This document shows, one piece after another, positions 12,637-25,535 of a DNA stretch of 64,000 nucleotides. The first letter of the stretch is position 1. Every line of letters starts with the position of its first letter. Source of the DNA: Nemophila menziesii (lineage: Eukaryota; Streptophyta; Magnoliopsida; Boraginales; Hydrophyllaceae); contig JARWIR010000008.1 of NCBI GenBank assembly GCA_029959085.1, forward strand, positions 20,694,001 through 20,758,000, given 5' to 3'. The position numbers and the translations under genes are program-made. The notes under the pieces are model-generated. The model did no database searches. It saw only the letters and a program-made list of their open reading frames with translations, and was not told the DNA's origin.

Positions 12637-12729
12637 TCATCCCAATTATTATTTTTTTGTCCATAAAAGGCTACGTATATTTTGTTTTTTCCTTTTCTTT
12701 TCTATAAAAAGAGTCATTTGAGTTATGGA

Positions 12730-12812
12730 AAACTTCCCACTACTCAAAGTTTGAGTAGTGGGAAGTTTCCCATTACTCAAACTTTGAGTAGTGGGAAATT
12801 TCCCATTACTCG
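12730..12812. repeat. Tandem palindromic 33-bp repeat
   Basis: The unit combines TTCCCACTACTCAAA with its reverse complement. The first unit, 12730-12768, is a perfect inverted repeat around one base (12749). The second is nearly perfect, with one mismatch in the stem, and a third is truncated at about 12812. The period is about 33 bases. The RNA or single strand would form back-to-back hairpins. Confidence 0.85.
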
Positions 12813-12836
12813 TTGTTCTTTAAAAAAGACGGTGCC

Positions 12837-14020
12837 TTTTATAGGCAAGGGTGTAAGGTGGCAGGTGCCGATTGGGCATTAACCCTAATCTATAACTCTT
12901 TATTTATCACATTTACAAGAAATAAATAAGAAAGAACCTTTGGTTTTTGAACATCCACTATCAATAAATTAATCGATTAGTTATATTAGATGTCCATCCA
13001 TTAGACTATATGCCTCGTTAAAACCTTACCAAGAAAAAATCCCGTGGGATAAAAATTAGTCGAAAAAAAAAGTACATATAAAAGGAACTAATCATTTTGA
13101 AACACTACTTTGGGACAAAATTTGGACGAAGGAAAAAGAGTACAGTCTTGTTTACGCTTCCCCTGGTGTTGGTAAGAGATAGTTGAGTTGTCGTATTTTA
13201 ATATTGTGGACGTACTTCTTGTATATTGTGGTTGACAATGATTTTGTAAGGAAAATCTGTAAAATTCTTATGTAATTTTATTTGTCGATTGTCAATATCC
13301 ACATTCTTCTGTAGCTTGTGTGTAAGAAAATTTGGTAAAATATGATTTATTCTATCTCCTTTGATATAGTCATTCTTATATATGTGTGGTACAAACAATC
13401 AGTATCCTCATACAATAACATCATTATATTCTTTTTGAGATAAATTAAATAATTTACTTAAATAAATATTTATATCACTCTGCAACACTAATCAACAATT
13501 CAAATATAAATTCCTACTCCACATCAACTAAACGAAACAACAATCACATCACAAAGATTCTTCAACGATATTGATCAACCTAGAAAGTTTAGGGTTTTAT
13601 TAATTCTTAGGTTGAACAGCCCTCAATAGACATATAGTAGTATTAATTATAGTAGTAACATGGAGACAAATTGATGATGATCCACTGTCATAGAAAGTTG
13701 ACTTAATAAATTGACCACTAGAATATTCAAAAGGATTCAGAAATGAGTCTTTTCTTTTTTTTCTTCCAAATAGAAATGAGTCAATCTTGTATGATTGAAC
13801 TTAGAATCTATAGCACCAATATTAACCCGAACGGAATATTCCAAGAATAAACTTCTCCATTAACCTTTAACCCCCCATTTTAGTCTATCTTTATGTGCTA
13901 ATGATATGCACCATTAATTCAAATGCATTCAGCGGCCATGTTTACTGGTAAAAAATGGTAGACACGTAATAAATATTTCGCTTTTTCCCTAACTTAATTA
14001 AAGTTAACTAACAAGAATAT
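12837..14020. other. intergenic DNA, no gene seen
   Basis: The DNA is AT-rich. At 13010-13150 there are two partial copies of a motif ending in GAAGGAAAAAGAGTACA, of a kind I associate with dispersed plant repeats. No coding region or RNA gene is evident. Confidence 0.45.
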
Positions 14021-14025
14021 AAGTT

Positions 14026-14271
14026 CTCGTTTGGTTTAAAACATTTTTGGTTTTTGTTTTCAAAATATATTTTCAAAAATGATTTTTGTTATCTTTTTAA
14101 TATTTTCAGAAAATATAGAAAACGTTGATTTCACGTTTTCAATATAGCCGTGTTTTCATTTAATTTTCTAGAAATCTGTTTTTTTTTAACCAAACACATT
14201 TTTATTAGTATTTTGAAAAATATAGAAAATAAAGACAGAAAATACCTTAGTTTCACGAACCAAACGGTGCC
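14026..14271. mobile_element. MITE-like element with CGTTTGGTT termini
   Basis: The left end reads CTCGTTTGGTTTAAAAC and the right end, reversed, reads GGCACCGTTTGGTTCGTG. They form short imperfect inverted termini around an AT-rich, partly self-complementary body of about 245 bases. Such ends are common in plant MITEs. I could not fix a target-site duplication. Confidence 0.4.
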
Positions 14272-14312
14272 TACTATTTAAAGTTCATCCATTACTCTTG
14301 AGTCGCGACGCC

Positions 14313-14334
14313 GGGGGGGGGGGGGGGGGGGGGG
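14313..14334 (+). repeat. Poly-G run of 22
   Basis: Twenty-two consecutive G are followed by T and GGG, in otherwise AT-rich DNA. This could be a real G-quadruplex-prone tract or an assembly or sequencing artefact. Confidence 0.9.
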
Positions 14335-15005
14335 TGGGCGTCTATAAATAAATAGACCTTTTATATATCTGACAGGATCATTAAAAAACACCTACAGTTT
14401 TTTTTACGCACGACGCAAAACATATAATATTCACCTTGGTATAAGACTCGGCTATTTGTTTCAAAAAATTACCTCCAATAATAAACACACGAATTAAGAT
14501 TTTACTAAAAATATTTAATATTTAGTTCCTACTAAATCAATTTTTTGAAACCATTGTCGTCGGTTGCATACCACTACATGAACCACAATTTGACTAAAAA
14601 ATTAGTGTCCAAAATTAGTAATTTCGAGTCTTTTTTGTTTATGCATAAATTAGCTAATTTAATCACCTGAAATATTGAATTCGTGACTTCAAAAATTCAT
14701 TTGATGGTGAATTTGACTAAAAATGCATTTGATAATTGAATTGTCTTTTATTAAATACATTTAAAGAACATATATCTCTAACAATTTAGAATATGTGTAA
14801 CAAACCCATCATCTGAGCTACATACTTCAAGAAAAAATAATCATTATAATCTGGATATCGTGTGGATAAAACCATCTTATAAAACATGATGCAAAGTGAA
14901 GCACAATATATCCTACCTATTAAGTGAACAAGGGTGTATCATATAAGGTTGATTTACTTAGGAAAAATGAATAAAGTAACTAATTATCATCTGGCCAAGT
15001 ATCTT

Positions 15006-15029
15006 ATATATATATATATATATATATTC
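15006..15029. repeat. (AT)n microsatellite
   Basis: A pure alternating TA/AT run of about 24 bases. Confidence 0.9.
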
Positions 15030-15270
15030 ATGCTTTCAAATGAAATCGATTGAAGGAAATGAGTTGCGCACACATTAATCATTTTTTTAAGTGATTAAGT
15101 GTAGTAATGCCATTTATTTAATTTTTTTATGACAAGAATTAAATACACATAATTAGTAAATTTTACCACTCAGATATATTTTTTACACACCAAACCCTTC
15201 CTGAACTAGACAAATCCTAAATCCACCTTTAGCTATGTCACTAGATATCCGTTGAAATATTATCGAGAAA

Positions 15271-15370
15271 ATATCAAACATGATGCTAAATCCCATATTG
15301 AGCAGGGGTACATTTGCTAAGATATCAAACATGATGCTAAATCCCATAATGAGCAGGGTTACATTTGCTC
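15271..15370 (+). repeat. Tandem duplication of a 51-bp unit
   Basis: Two adjacent copies with only a few mismatches begin ATATCAAACATGATGCTAAA at 15271 and 15322. Confidence 0.85.
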
Positions 15371-16975
15371 TATTATATTTGTTCATTAAGTTATGGTTTT
15401 TAATATTGTACATGGTTATGATTTTGTATATTTTATAGGTTAATAGAACTGTTTCCATTCCTAGTCAACACTTGGAGCTGAATGGGTGTTGACTCGAACA
15501 AAATATGGTTGATTCCTCATGTCTCAAAAAAAAAAATTCTATACTGTAGTATGATTGGACGTGCGAATCGGTATGACTAAATAATTTAGCTCATTGAGAG
15601 TCCTTATGGCTTCATCTTTGTCAGGTCATAACTTGAATAGGAACGACTCTTTTATGTGGTTCCCTTTCTAATCCCTGACTTATCAATGCAAAGCTTCAGT
15701 TTCAGCTTTCCAATGCTTGGTTTAGGTTCCATCCCTCCCTATTTAAGTTCCTATCATCACTATAGAACACTTTACCTATAAATGGTCCAAACATGTACTA
15801 ACAATACATAAAGTATCCTAAAACACAATAAATTCTTAAATGAGTTTGAAATGCACAAAAAGAAAATGACACAAAAACTGCATAACAAACCATGAAAGAC
15901 TCATAAAATGATGTCCCAAACAAGGGAAAAACTTTTCACACATAAATAGGACATAGAATTTGAATTGGACAAATGACATGTTATTAAAAAAGAATGACGT
16001 GACACTATGATTCTTTCTTTTTTCTTGAGGATTTTGCCCATATTGGTGACATTGTTTTAGGTTGATTCATGAAGGGATCCCAAATTGGAGGAATTTGTGT
16101 CTCCGAGCTAAGGTTTACTCCGAAATCTCATTGATACCACCACTGTCTCGATTGGAGGAGTTGTTGGTTGGAAGTTTACCAATAAGGGTCTAGGATATTT
16201 CATAGTTGTGAATTGTATTTTATTGGATCAAAATCCAAGGGTGTGGATTCTTGGATTTTTGGTGCCTCAAATCATTGAATAAAGCATATGATCAGTTATA
16301 CATGTGCTAATGAGGAGGAGAGTTGTCTAGGACAACTCAATATGAATAAAAAGATAAATTCTTAGTTTGCGACTTCTCTACATCATTGCATGACCTTTTT
16401 TTTATGGTTTTTGATGTTAGAGAATTATGGTTGTCTTTTCCCTATAAAAAGTGTATTTATGACACTCATTATAGATCAACTTTCCTCGTAGTTGATCTTA
16501 GAATCAAGAAATACACGATAGAATATAGAATTGTATGTTTACCTATTCTTGTTTCACACAGGGTTTAGTTAAACTAGGAGTCCAAGATTTAAAAAAAGGG
16601 CTTACAAACGCTAGGGACTTGGGTATATATGGATAAAAAAATAAAAATAAAAGTGTTGTAAGGGAAATACAATAGGATGAGTGCCTAATTGCAAAAAAAA
16701 AGTTAGTCCCACTCGACGATTCCATTTATTGTCTACTTTTTTTGAGAATGCCACTCTTTTGATACCTTGATTATAAGTCGATGCGACCATACGAGAAAAA
16801 TTCCCCGGTAAATAAGGAAATTGTGGGCCTTAGATACTATCCCACGACCCTTCCTCTTCTGGTGTTTCTTTTGAACAATATTGTATGGCGTATCAATTGG
16901 ATCTTGTATTTTACAAAATGAGCCCTCCACAACTTTCTTTTGTTTGATCCTTGGATCCCGGTGTGCAATGGGTCA
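15371..16975. other. intergenic DNA, unassigned
   Basis: I find no recognisable gene. A minus-strand frame at 16733-16930 reads like degraded coding DNA (it contains KKHQKRKGRGIVSK) but matches no family I know. The segment ends at the target site of a solo LTR. Confidence 0.4.
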
Positions 16976-16980
16976 AGGGG

Positions 16981-18524
16981 TGGTGTCGCCTAGGGTGTGA
17001 TAAAATTAATACAAATAAAGGTCAAGAAAACTATGCACTCTTACCCTAGACAGGCACAATACTGCAAGTATTATAAGACGTATGCAAGTTTTAGTTAGTA
17101 AGTTGAGTTCGTTCTCAGGGATTTAAGTGTGTTATACAAGTAGGTAACAATAACGAGTAAGAGTAAATAATTAAAGACAGAAAATAAAAGCAAATAGAAT
17201 TCGAGATTAGGAATTAAAACTAAGAAAATAAAAGGCAATAAAATAAAATACTAAGAATATGAGATGAGAGATATAGCTTAGGTTTTGCTAGTATGCACTA
17301 ATCCTTCTAATTCTTTTTATAGATCTAGTTTTTAAGGGAGAATATTAGCTCTTGTATACTTAGTCAGGATTCTAAATTCCCATTCCTTAGACCTTGAGAG
17401 CGACTAAGGGGGCTACGACACAACCAAGACGTGGTTTCAAATAGGGTTATCAAGCGCTACCAAGGCCCTAAGCAAACACTTCAATCAATTGGTGATATGG
17501 TGATTAAAACAACCCCTAATGACTATCTAGTTAGAATCATGTTTTGTCAGAACTAATATCGACACTAGACGTTATGTGGTGGTTCAATAGTTAAACACCC
17601 AGTTAAGGTGACCATCTAACTACTATTAAAACAATCCTAAAGTGATCAGTTCTAGGAAAGACAATAAATCAAAACACATAAACAAATATAAAGGTAAGTA
17701 GCTAATATCAATTTAAAACATGTAATTCCCAAAGAAACTTAGATAGAAGAATTAGAATTCATAGTTTATACATGATGCAAAACCCAAGCTATGGAAAGTT
17801 TAGTTCATACCTGATGGAAATAAACTAAAAGAAATCACAGAAGACATCATCTTGCTCTCTACAATAAACTGGAAGAATAAAACCTTAAGAACTAATTACT
17901 ATGAGGCAAGGATTGCTAGGCTCCTTTTACAAGTGATATAAGGGTGTATTTATAGGTGTTTAGAAGACTTAATTCGTTTTCTTGATGGAGAAGCAATGTA
18001 GTGGACTCCAAGCCCAACTCAAATTCGTATGGAAATAAAGATAAATTCTGCTGACTTGTTTTGAGCATATCTTCTTCGTTATTGATCGGTTTTTGCTCCA
18101 TAATATACCAAAAGAATTCTCAGAAAATTATCTACGTCCTTATGAAAGGAATTTACCAAAATCGGCTTATTTCTTGGGGTAATCACCACTTCTTTAGGCG
18201 TGTGCTGCAGATTTTCAGATTTAGGCAGCTTTTCCTTTTCCATCTTTTTAGCCTTTGTTTCCTCATCTCCAATTACCATGCTAATCTCTTTCCATAAGTT
18301 GTAGTCTTTGACTTGGACTCTAATTAATCTCCATAATTATCTTTAAAGCTTCACACTAAAATAAACAATTAAACCCAATATGCTCTAAAAATAATAATTC
18401 ACTAAATCAAGACTCAAAATAGGAAAGTGCACTAATTCTCAAGAAAATCGACTATTATGACTTCTAAAACACTAAAAATGATGTCTCATCTTAACATAAA
18501 TCTATCACAAATGAGGAGACATCA
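16981..18524 (-). mobile_element. Solo LTR 1, Ty3/gypsy family
   Basis: On the minus strand this runs TGATGTC-like...GACACCA (TG...CA) over 1544 bases. It is flanked by perfect 5-bp duplications AGGGG (16976-16980 and 18525-18529), so it is a solo LTR left by recombination between the two LTRs. A minus-strand TATA box (CTATAAATACACC complement, about 17944-17956) marks the LTR promoter. Two relatives occur at 25536-27055 and about 51070-52692. The gypsy assignment rests on the polypurine context of the third copy. Confidence 0.9.
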
Positions 18525-18529
18525 AGGGG

Positions 18530-20821
18530 TAAGTCCAAGGTTTTATTCTTGAAATTTATCAATGTCCTAAAAAACTAATGTCGACTATAGTGTTTTTACC
18601 CAATCATTTTAAACTCTTTGTGTCTCCGACTTTGTCGAATTGAAAATATCTGACTCGTTGGGATGATAAATTGTGCGAGATGGTGAACATAACTACTTAT
18701 TTTTACAACATTTGTTGATGTAATTGTGCAATGTCTTTTTGTTATAATTTAAGTACTACTACTTGTGTTAGCAGGGGCAGATCCAAGGGGAGATCGGGGT
18801 TTGCACCACCCCATACCTCGACTGGGAATGGTGAAAATCTCAATTTTTTAATAAAAATAGATTGTGTTAATATTTAATTATTTTGTACTATAAATTTATT
18901 GATTCGTCTGTGCATATGTTAGCTATCGTTTTGTGTTTTGTTTTTTTTATCCTGGTAAGATGGGAGGCGACCTTGTAAGCCTTGAGAACTTAATTTTTTT
19001 TATTGATATGAGAAATAAACGTTATACCAAAAGAAGAAGAAAAAGTGAAAAAGAAAAAACTAAAGAGAAATCAAGTTTTCTTTTGTTAACTCTCATCTTT
19101 GGTGGGGCATAAATATGCAATCCTACTTAATCAAACATATACGTACATAAATATGTATTTAACAAATAAAAAATATCAAATACATACTTTGTGTCTTTCC
19201 TATCTATTCTTAATATAGTTAAACTACCCACTCCCTAATTACCATTAGGCCACCCCTTTCATTCTTTTCTCTTTCATTACGTTATAGAATTATTTTGATT
19301 TAGTAAGATTTGATCATATGGTATTATTATTACAGATGAATAATGTTCTAATAATTAAGGTTATTATAAAAAAATTCATTTAATTCGATTTACGAATACA
19401 ACATCCTGACACGTTATATTTGATATGAATTACAAATTTTCACAAACAAAAACAAATAAAAATGAAGTATTTTTTACCAGCTTTGTGATACTAGAAAAAT
19501 TCATGAAAATACTAGAAGATCATCGAAAATTAATGATATCAGAGGTAAATTAATATTTTTTCCCCACATATCAGAGACTACTAGTACAAGTCATAAATTA
19601 AAACAACTTTCTTGGAAAATCTATAACAGATTTAAATGTAGAATAGTCGCTCTTATCTTTTGTAACACTTCAACTAAACTAAGGGTTTTTACAACAACAA
19701 AAAAACAAATATTAAACGATTTTAATTTTTATCCAACTCAATGATCCTTGGAAAATCCCTTAAATTTTTATAAAATCTAAGAAAATGGTATCGTATCGAG
19801 TTTTTAACTATACAAAAATATGTTTTACTACATTTTATTTGATTATATTACTTGCATGAAATGCCATTATATTTTATTCTGGTAGGTGAAACATTTCATT
19901 GATACATAAGCTTAGATTGACATTAGAGGAATATGTACCAAGAAAATAGAAAATTCTATATCATAGATAACTTGGCTTCATATTTGAATAAAACATCACC
20001 AAAACCACTACATATTCACCATTTTAAACATAACAAAAAACTTGTCTTACACAATATACAACCCACAAAGATAAAATATCCAAAAATTATATATAAACAC
20101 CCATTCCCAAAAAATCTACACACTCATATGCAAGGGGATCCAAAAAAATTGTATCTGGGAAGGTAAAAGTTAGTGTTAAATATGGGTCGGGCTTTTGTGA
20201 TGGGCCAACAACCCTATTAAGGTCTCATATGATATTTGGGAAAGATTCGTTGTTTTCTTTTATAAAAAAAAAATAAGACACCATTCATATATAAAAACTA
20301 TGGCAACTTTGGGCCTAATCTCTAGTTTGTTAGAAATGGGCTCCTAAAAGTTTTGTAAGGATATTGGAAGTTGATTTTCATTTTAATAAAATTTGATTTA
20401 ATGATCAAAAAAAAAAAAATATGGCAACTTCAATTTATCAAATATTCAGATGGTACACTGTGCATAAAAAAATATACCAGATTACTCCAAACTTTTTACA
20501 TCTCTCCATCAAATAAACACATGAGTATCTTAGCCTGTGGATTCATTTATGTTTTCAGGTAAGGACTCACACTACTTAGGAAAGACGATTCCAATGTTTT
20601 CGTTGCATGAGATAATTCGTAATCCCCCTTTTTTAATTGTTTATGGTAAATTAAATTAGAATTTTTTAAGGGTACTTTGTATATTTATATTATTGAATAG
20701 CGGTTGAAAGTCTCAATATTTAAGACCTAAATCTAGCATGCGTGAGTTTTTTCCTAATATTTTTTCTTAAAGGAACCAAATAAATTTGAACGACATATCA
20801 GTGTTCATGGAGACTACAACA
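18530..20821. other. intergenic DNA, no gene seen
   Basis: The DNA is AT-rich. At about 18774 a CAGGGGCAGATCCAAGGGG sequence resembles a hAT-like terminus, but no matching second end was found. No coding evidence. Confidence 0.4.
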
Positions 20822-21832
20822 TGTTAGTAAAGAATAATAAACACTAATGGAACAAAATGGTTTTAACAATAATATGTTTGTAAATTGTATATAAAACAAA
20901 TATTAAATAAAATTGAGATATAAAACCGAAGTTACAAAAATACTAGAATTTTGAGTGATAATAGAAAAGATAGTCCAGGTACAACCGGTATCTCTAAACA
21001 AAACAAATTATATCACTACTTAATGCTTAGAGAACAACTAACAACAAAAGTAGAGTTAGAGAGTTATTTGTTATGTTGTAACTCTGTTGTGGTTGGTGTG
21101 TTTCCAAATGGATTTTGAGCATCCTTATATAGTGGTAGCATCTCTCTGGTAAATATTTGCAATAAAGTTATTCATAAAACACGCCATAAAGTCAGTTATA
21201 AACACGTCCACCATAAAGGCAAAATCTGTTACTCTTTTTTTGGAAACTGGCATGAACCTGGTTGTTTTCTTTGACAAGGGGGAGAACGAATCTGGTTAGT
21301 ATTGTAACTCATGAGCCATAAGTGTGAGAGTTACCGCTGGAGATGGGAGCAATCATGACGATCTTTAATGCAGGAGTTTCTGAATGTTGGGAATAAATGT
21401 CATGAAAATAACCGACAACTCTTCTGTGGGTACGAGACGACTCAGTCCCGACTCAATAAATACTCGCTCCGAAAAAATATTTTGTTTTTAAATTCCCTAA
21501 GACTTTCCAAACACCCCCCACGACCATGCTGCGCCACTGCCCACTTACTGGGTAGATCTTTTTGTTTGAGTAGTAAAATAGATGACATCCCCAAAATAGT
21601 ATTGAAAGGGGTTTGAAAGATGTTTGGTTATATTTCTTAGGACCTTACTTCCTATATAAGCTGGGACCTCTATGTCTTAAAGCCCTTTAAAATGTGTAGA
21701 AAGACAAATAATATAAACAAGTACTTTTCCCATCTCTATTTCTAATGTGAGACTTTTCAAGGAAACAATTCTTTGTTTTCTCTTTATCCGAGAATACTGA
21801 AAAACCATCAAAAGTCTCTTTAATTTCCAACA
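20822..21832 (-). mobile_element. Ty1/copia 3' LTR
   Basis: On the minus strand the LTR starts TGTTGGAAATT at 21832 and ends CTAACA at 20822 (1011 bases). A polypurine tract (CTGACTGGGGGAT, 21833-21845) lies immediately upstream. A TATA-like CTATATAAGG lies at about 21125-21136, as expected for an LTR promoter. No complete second LTR is visible to the right. Confidence 0.75.
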
Positions 21833-22170
21833 ATCCCCCAGTCAGGCTCTGGAGAAAAAGTGAACAGGTTTCCATTCATACCAGTGTTGGGTGAGTTGTA
21901 CTAAAGTGGAAATATCTCTAAATTTTGATTGACACATAGTGAAATAAGGCAACCACACAATCTTGTCAAGTGAACGTACTTTTGAACTTAACAGTCTTTG
22001 ATTGATACCCTCACAACACATATTATACCCACTAGTATTTACAAATTCCTCAATCATAACCCTTTTTTACATATAGGTGATCTTTATTAATGTCTACCCA
22101 TATTAGCCGAGTCCTTTTGGATCTTGATATGATTAAGAGCAATATATCTCAGCCTTCTCATGTGTCTCTT

Positions 22171-22660
22171 GAATTCATCAAGTACTTTTCAATAAGACTA
22201 ACACTACAGGCTATGAATTTAGAGTTGATGTATATACTCGTCATAGTAGGATCATTGAGGACGTCTCCTTGAATTAATATTATGAACAATGTACCTCATT
22301 CTCGTCGGTGAATTTTATCAAGTACTTCTCAATAGGACCACCATTTAATGGCTATGAAATCATTAAGAGTTATAAACTCATATTTAAGCTTTTTTATTAG
22401 CAACAAGCCTCAAACATAATAGTGAATTCATCAAGTCCTTCTCAATAGGACCACCACTGAAGGCTATGAATTCATTAACCAGGAGCAATATATATCAACC
22501 TCAATAGTGAATTCATCAAGTCCTTTTCTATAAGACCACCATGAATGGCTATGAATTCATTAAGTATGAGCAATATATATCGAACTTAACAGAGAATTCA
22601 TCAAATACGTCTCAGTAGGACCACCACACATGGATATGAATTCATTAAAAGTTAATATGC
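22171..22660 (-). repeat. Five-copy tandem array between copia pol and the polypurine tract
   Basis: Copies begin with GAATTCATCAAGTCCTT-like sequence near 22171, 22312, 22424, 22509 and 22594. The units shrink from about 140 to 85 bases and each contains a GGACCACCA...GGCTATGAATTCATTAA block. The array occupies the 3' untranslated part of the element. Confidence 0.8.
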
Positions 22661-22679
22661 TCATGGATGCACAATTTAT

Positions 22680-24650
22680 GCCATAGGGATGGAAATATGG
22701 TGCATCATATAGACTCATCAATCATATGTTCCCCTTCAATTCTTTTTGGACCCATACTCATCAACGTTTCCACGACTGCTCTCTTGGTTGAGCCTTTGGT
22801 GAACGGACCAGTTGGATTCTTATATGATCATACATATTTCAAGGCTATCATACCATTCTTCAACAACTATTTTACTGAACCATGTCTAATTTGAATGTGT
22901 CTCCTTTTACCATTGTAGACGCTACTATGAGTGACTTTGATCGTTGCTTGTGAATCACAATGCATACACACTCTCACTTTCTTCTCATAGTGTCACATCA
23001 AATAGAAGACTCCTCAACTTGTCAACTTCTTGTCCTCTCAACTCTCGTGCTATGAATTCAGACTCCATGAATGAATGTGTTAAACAAGTTTGTTAAGGGG
23101 ACTTCAACGATATAACACTTCCTTATGAGGATAACACGTAAACACGGTTGGAGCTAACTATATCATTATTCGCGATCCAATTTGCATCACAAATATCCTT
23201 TAAGAACTGTAGGAAACTTGTTAAAGTGCAGAACTAGTGGTCAATACTTGAGTTGTGAGTATATTAATTGAGTCTCTTTACAACATAGGCAATATCAGAT
23301 TGAGCATATTTCATTAAGAACATCATACTTCCTATAATTTTAGCATATTTATTAAGTGATACCACACACCCACAGTTCTGACATGCATGAATACTAGAAC
23401 TATAACGAGTATTACCATACACTAAAATAAAAGAGTAAAATAATTTCAACGTCTTTTCTACATGAAGAGACTAATTAAGGGAAATACCATTACTACCTCT
23501 AATGATGTTTACCCTTCTACCATATCATTTATTCATAATTATAATATTATAATCATTTAGTCTTATGAATGAAAGTACTAAAAAAATGAGCATGTCATAC
23601 ACATATCCATAAAAGGTAACACAATCTAATACTATTACCTTAAAGTAAACACAAGGGTCAGAGGTATTCGCAACAAATCCATCTTTTATTAAGGTATTAT
23701 CATATAGTTCATACCATTAGTTAGGTGCTTAAAAAAATCCATACATATATATTCACCTAAATCTTCATTCACACATTGATTTAATATCCATCTGATGTAT
23801 GACTCGTTCATGAATGACATTTAGTGCAATAAGGGTCTAAGAGTGGCTATACAAGGGAGTAAGGTTCAAAGTAATCTAAAATTTTATTTATAGGCGAAAC
23901 CTCTTATAACAATTCTAGCTATGATTTTATCAATCTACTATCAACTTTCAATTTCTCCTTAAAATCCACTAGCTACTAACGAGGTTACTACCCTTAGGAA
24001 AGTCGGCCAATTCCCATGTATGGTTTCGTTTTAATATATCTAGGTTCTCTATTGAAGGCCTCTTTTCAGTAACCAAGGTCTATTTATGTTATAGCGTTAT
24101 TCAAAGTTTTAGGTTTTCCCTCCATAAAAGAGAAAGTTACTACCTTTTCACTTAGCATGTCTATGTGAAAACTCTTAGTCATAAGAGCAGTGATACGACC
24201 GGGTCCAAATCTTGACTCAGTCCTATGCCTCTTACTTCTCCTAGGTTCATCCTTGGGAATACTACTAGGACTCACAAAGTTTAAAAGGGGTGAGGTAATT
24301 ATCACTTTTAGGCATATCAATATTTTAGCAAATAAGTTATTCATCAAAGATCTAATACATCATTCACTTTTCTAAGGCAATAAGAATACAACACATCTTG
24401 GATTTACACATTGAATTATCATCTAGCAATAAGAAGTTATATGTTGCACACATCTTGGTATTTTCTATGAACCTTGAATCTAAGGTCTCGGGTCTAGTGT
24501 TTGTTTCTAATAGGTCGGGAAGCCCTTTCATGGTCAAACACCCCTATATTTTTTTATTATTACAGGTTAAGTGGAAAGCTTTTCCAACGACCCATAAGGG
24601 GTATTGTCTAAGTTTTCACCGGTACCTTATGGAGTACTAAATAGATAAGG
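22680..24650 (-). pseudogene. Copia pol remains (integrase linker, RT, RNase H)
   Basis: Minus-strand conceptual pieces match Ty1/copia Pol. PRRSKRHRTESRFGP (about 24245) is the linker before RT. A piece around 24000 resembles the NHTWELVDLP...KW motif region. YAKIIGSMMFLMKYAQSDIAY (about 23270-23340) is the conserved block before RNase H. MESEFIARE (about 23060) is the RNase H active-site block, and TKGSTKRAVVETLMSMG (about 22770) is the Pol C terminus. Many stops and frameshifts separate them. Role assignments are family knowledge. Confidence 0.75.
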
Positions 24651-25339
24651 AAACTTTCACCCACATCCTTTTGGGTAAGCCTGGACTATTTAACAAGACA
24701 TTCATCATTTCTTTTTAGGTTCCATGATTGTGCCATTTTGTTGGGGTTATATGTTGGGCACTAAGTTCACGATATATTCTGTCGAATTCATATTGTTATC
24801 TAAGGTAATATGAATTATATTTATTACTCTCACCAGACATAAGAATCTTGATCACTACTAAGTTTATTTACTATCTCGACTTTACATATATATAACCAGC
24901 TTTATTTTTACAAGGTAGACTATAGTTGAACATAGAGTAGGCATTGTCACAGGTATATCACCTGTCTCACCTCCTCTACTAGGGGTACATTAAAGCTAAG
25001 CTGAAATGCATTACATTTTATATTTTGGTCTTTCTAGTGGTCACAGATCAAAAGGGTTTTAACATTTTGGACTTTACATATCTTTGACATTTATTAGAAT
25101 CGTCAATTTTGTGATCAGTGATTAATCTGTGTGTTTTAGACCTTTTAATAGATTTAAACAATAAGAAGTTTTAGTATACCATGACACTCTTATAAAGATT
25201 CAACATTGTACACAAAGCTATGTGAATTCATTTTAACAAGTATGGTGTTCAATAAAACTACATTAGGGTACCCTTACCCAACAAGGTCATTAATAAAAGG
25301 TTATAGCTTTTTTTACAACGCACGAAAACTAGTTAAAGG

Positions 25340-25446
25340 CCACATTGGTAAGACATGGACAACCTAATTGACTCGGACAACTCACGTTATTAGGGAAAAA
25401 TGTAATACTTGAACATGTTTATTTTTTAGAAGAGTATTGATTACCA
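25340..25446 (+). repeat. Partial copy of the 425-bp repeat
   Basis: GACATGGACAACCTAATTG and the following roughly 90 bases match the middle of the tandem repeat at 27581-28398. The solo LTR at 25536-27055 lies between them. Confidence 0.75.
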
Positions 25447-25535
25447 TATGAAGAATGAGGTTTGGGCCACATCACCAAACCCCCAATAATTGGTCAACAA
25501 TCATACAAAATTCATCACTAAGAAACATTACCTAC

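Larger units (their letters stand above)
20822..25530 (-). mobile_element. Decayed Ty1/copia retrotransposon
   Basis: In minus-strand order I see integrase-to-RT linker remains, reverse transcriptase remains, RNase H, a pol 3' end, a tandem repeat array, a polypurine tract and a 3' LTR. All frames are full of stops. The left limit is the LTR end at 20822. The right limit is uncertain, because a solo gypsy LTR (25536-27055) was inserted there and the 5' LTR cannot be recognised. Confidence 0.75.

Noticed and set aside
12682..12882. Open frame encoding repeated GKFPITQTLSS
   Set aside because: It comes entirely from the palindromic tandem repeat and is not a protein-coding gene.
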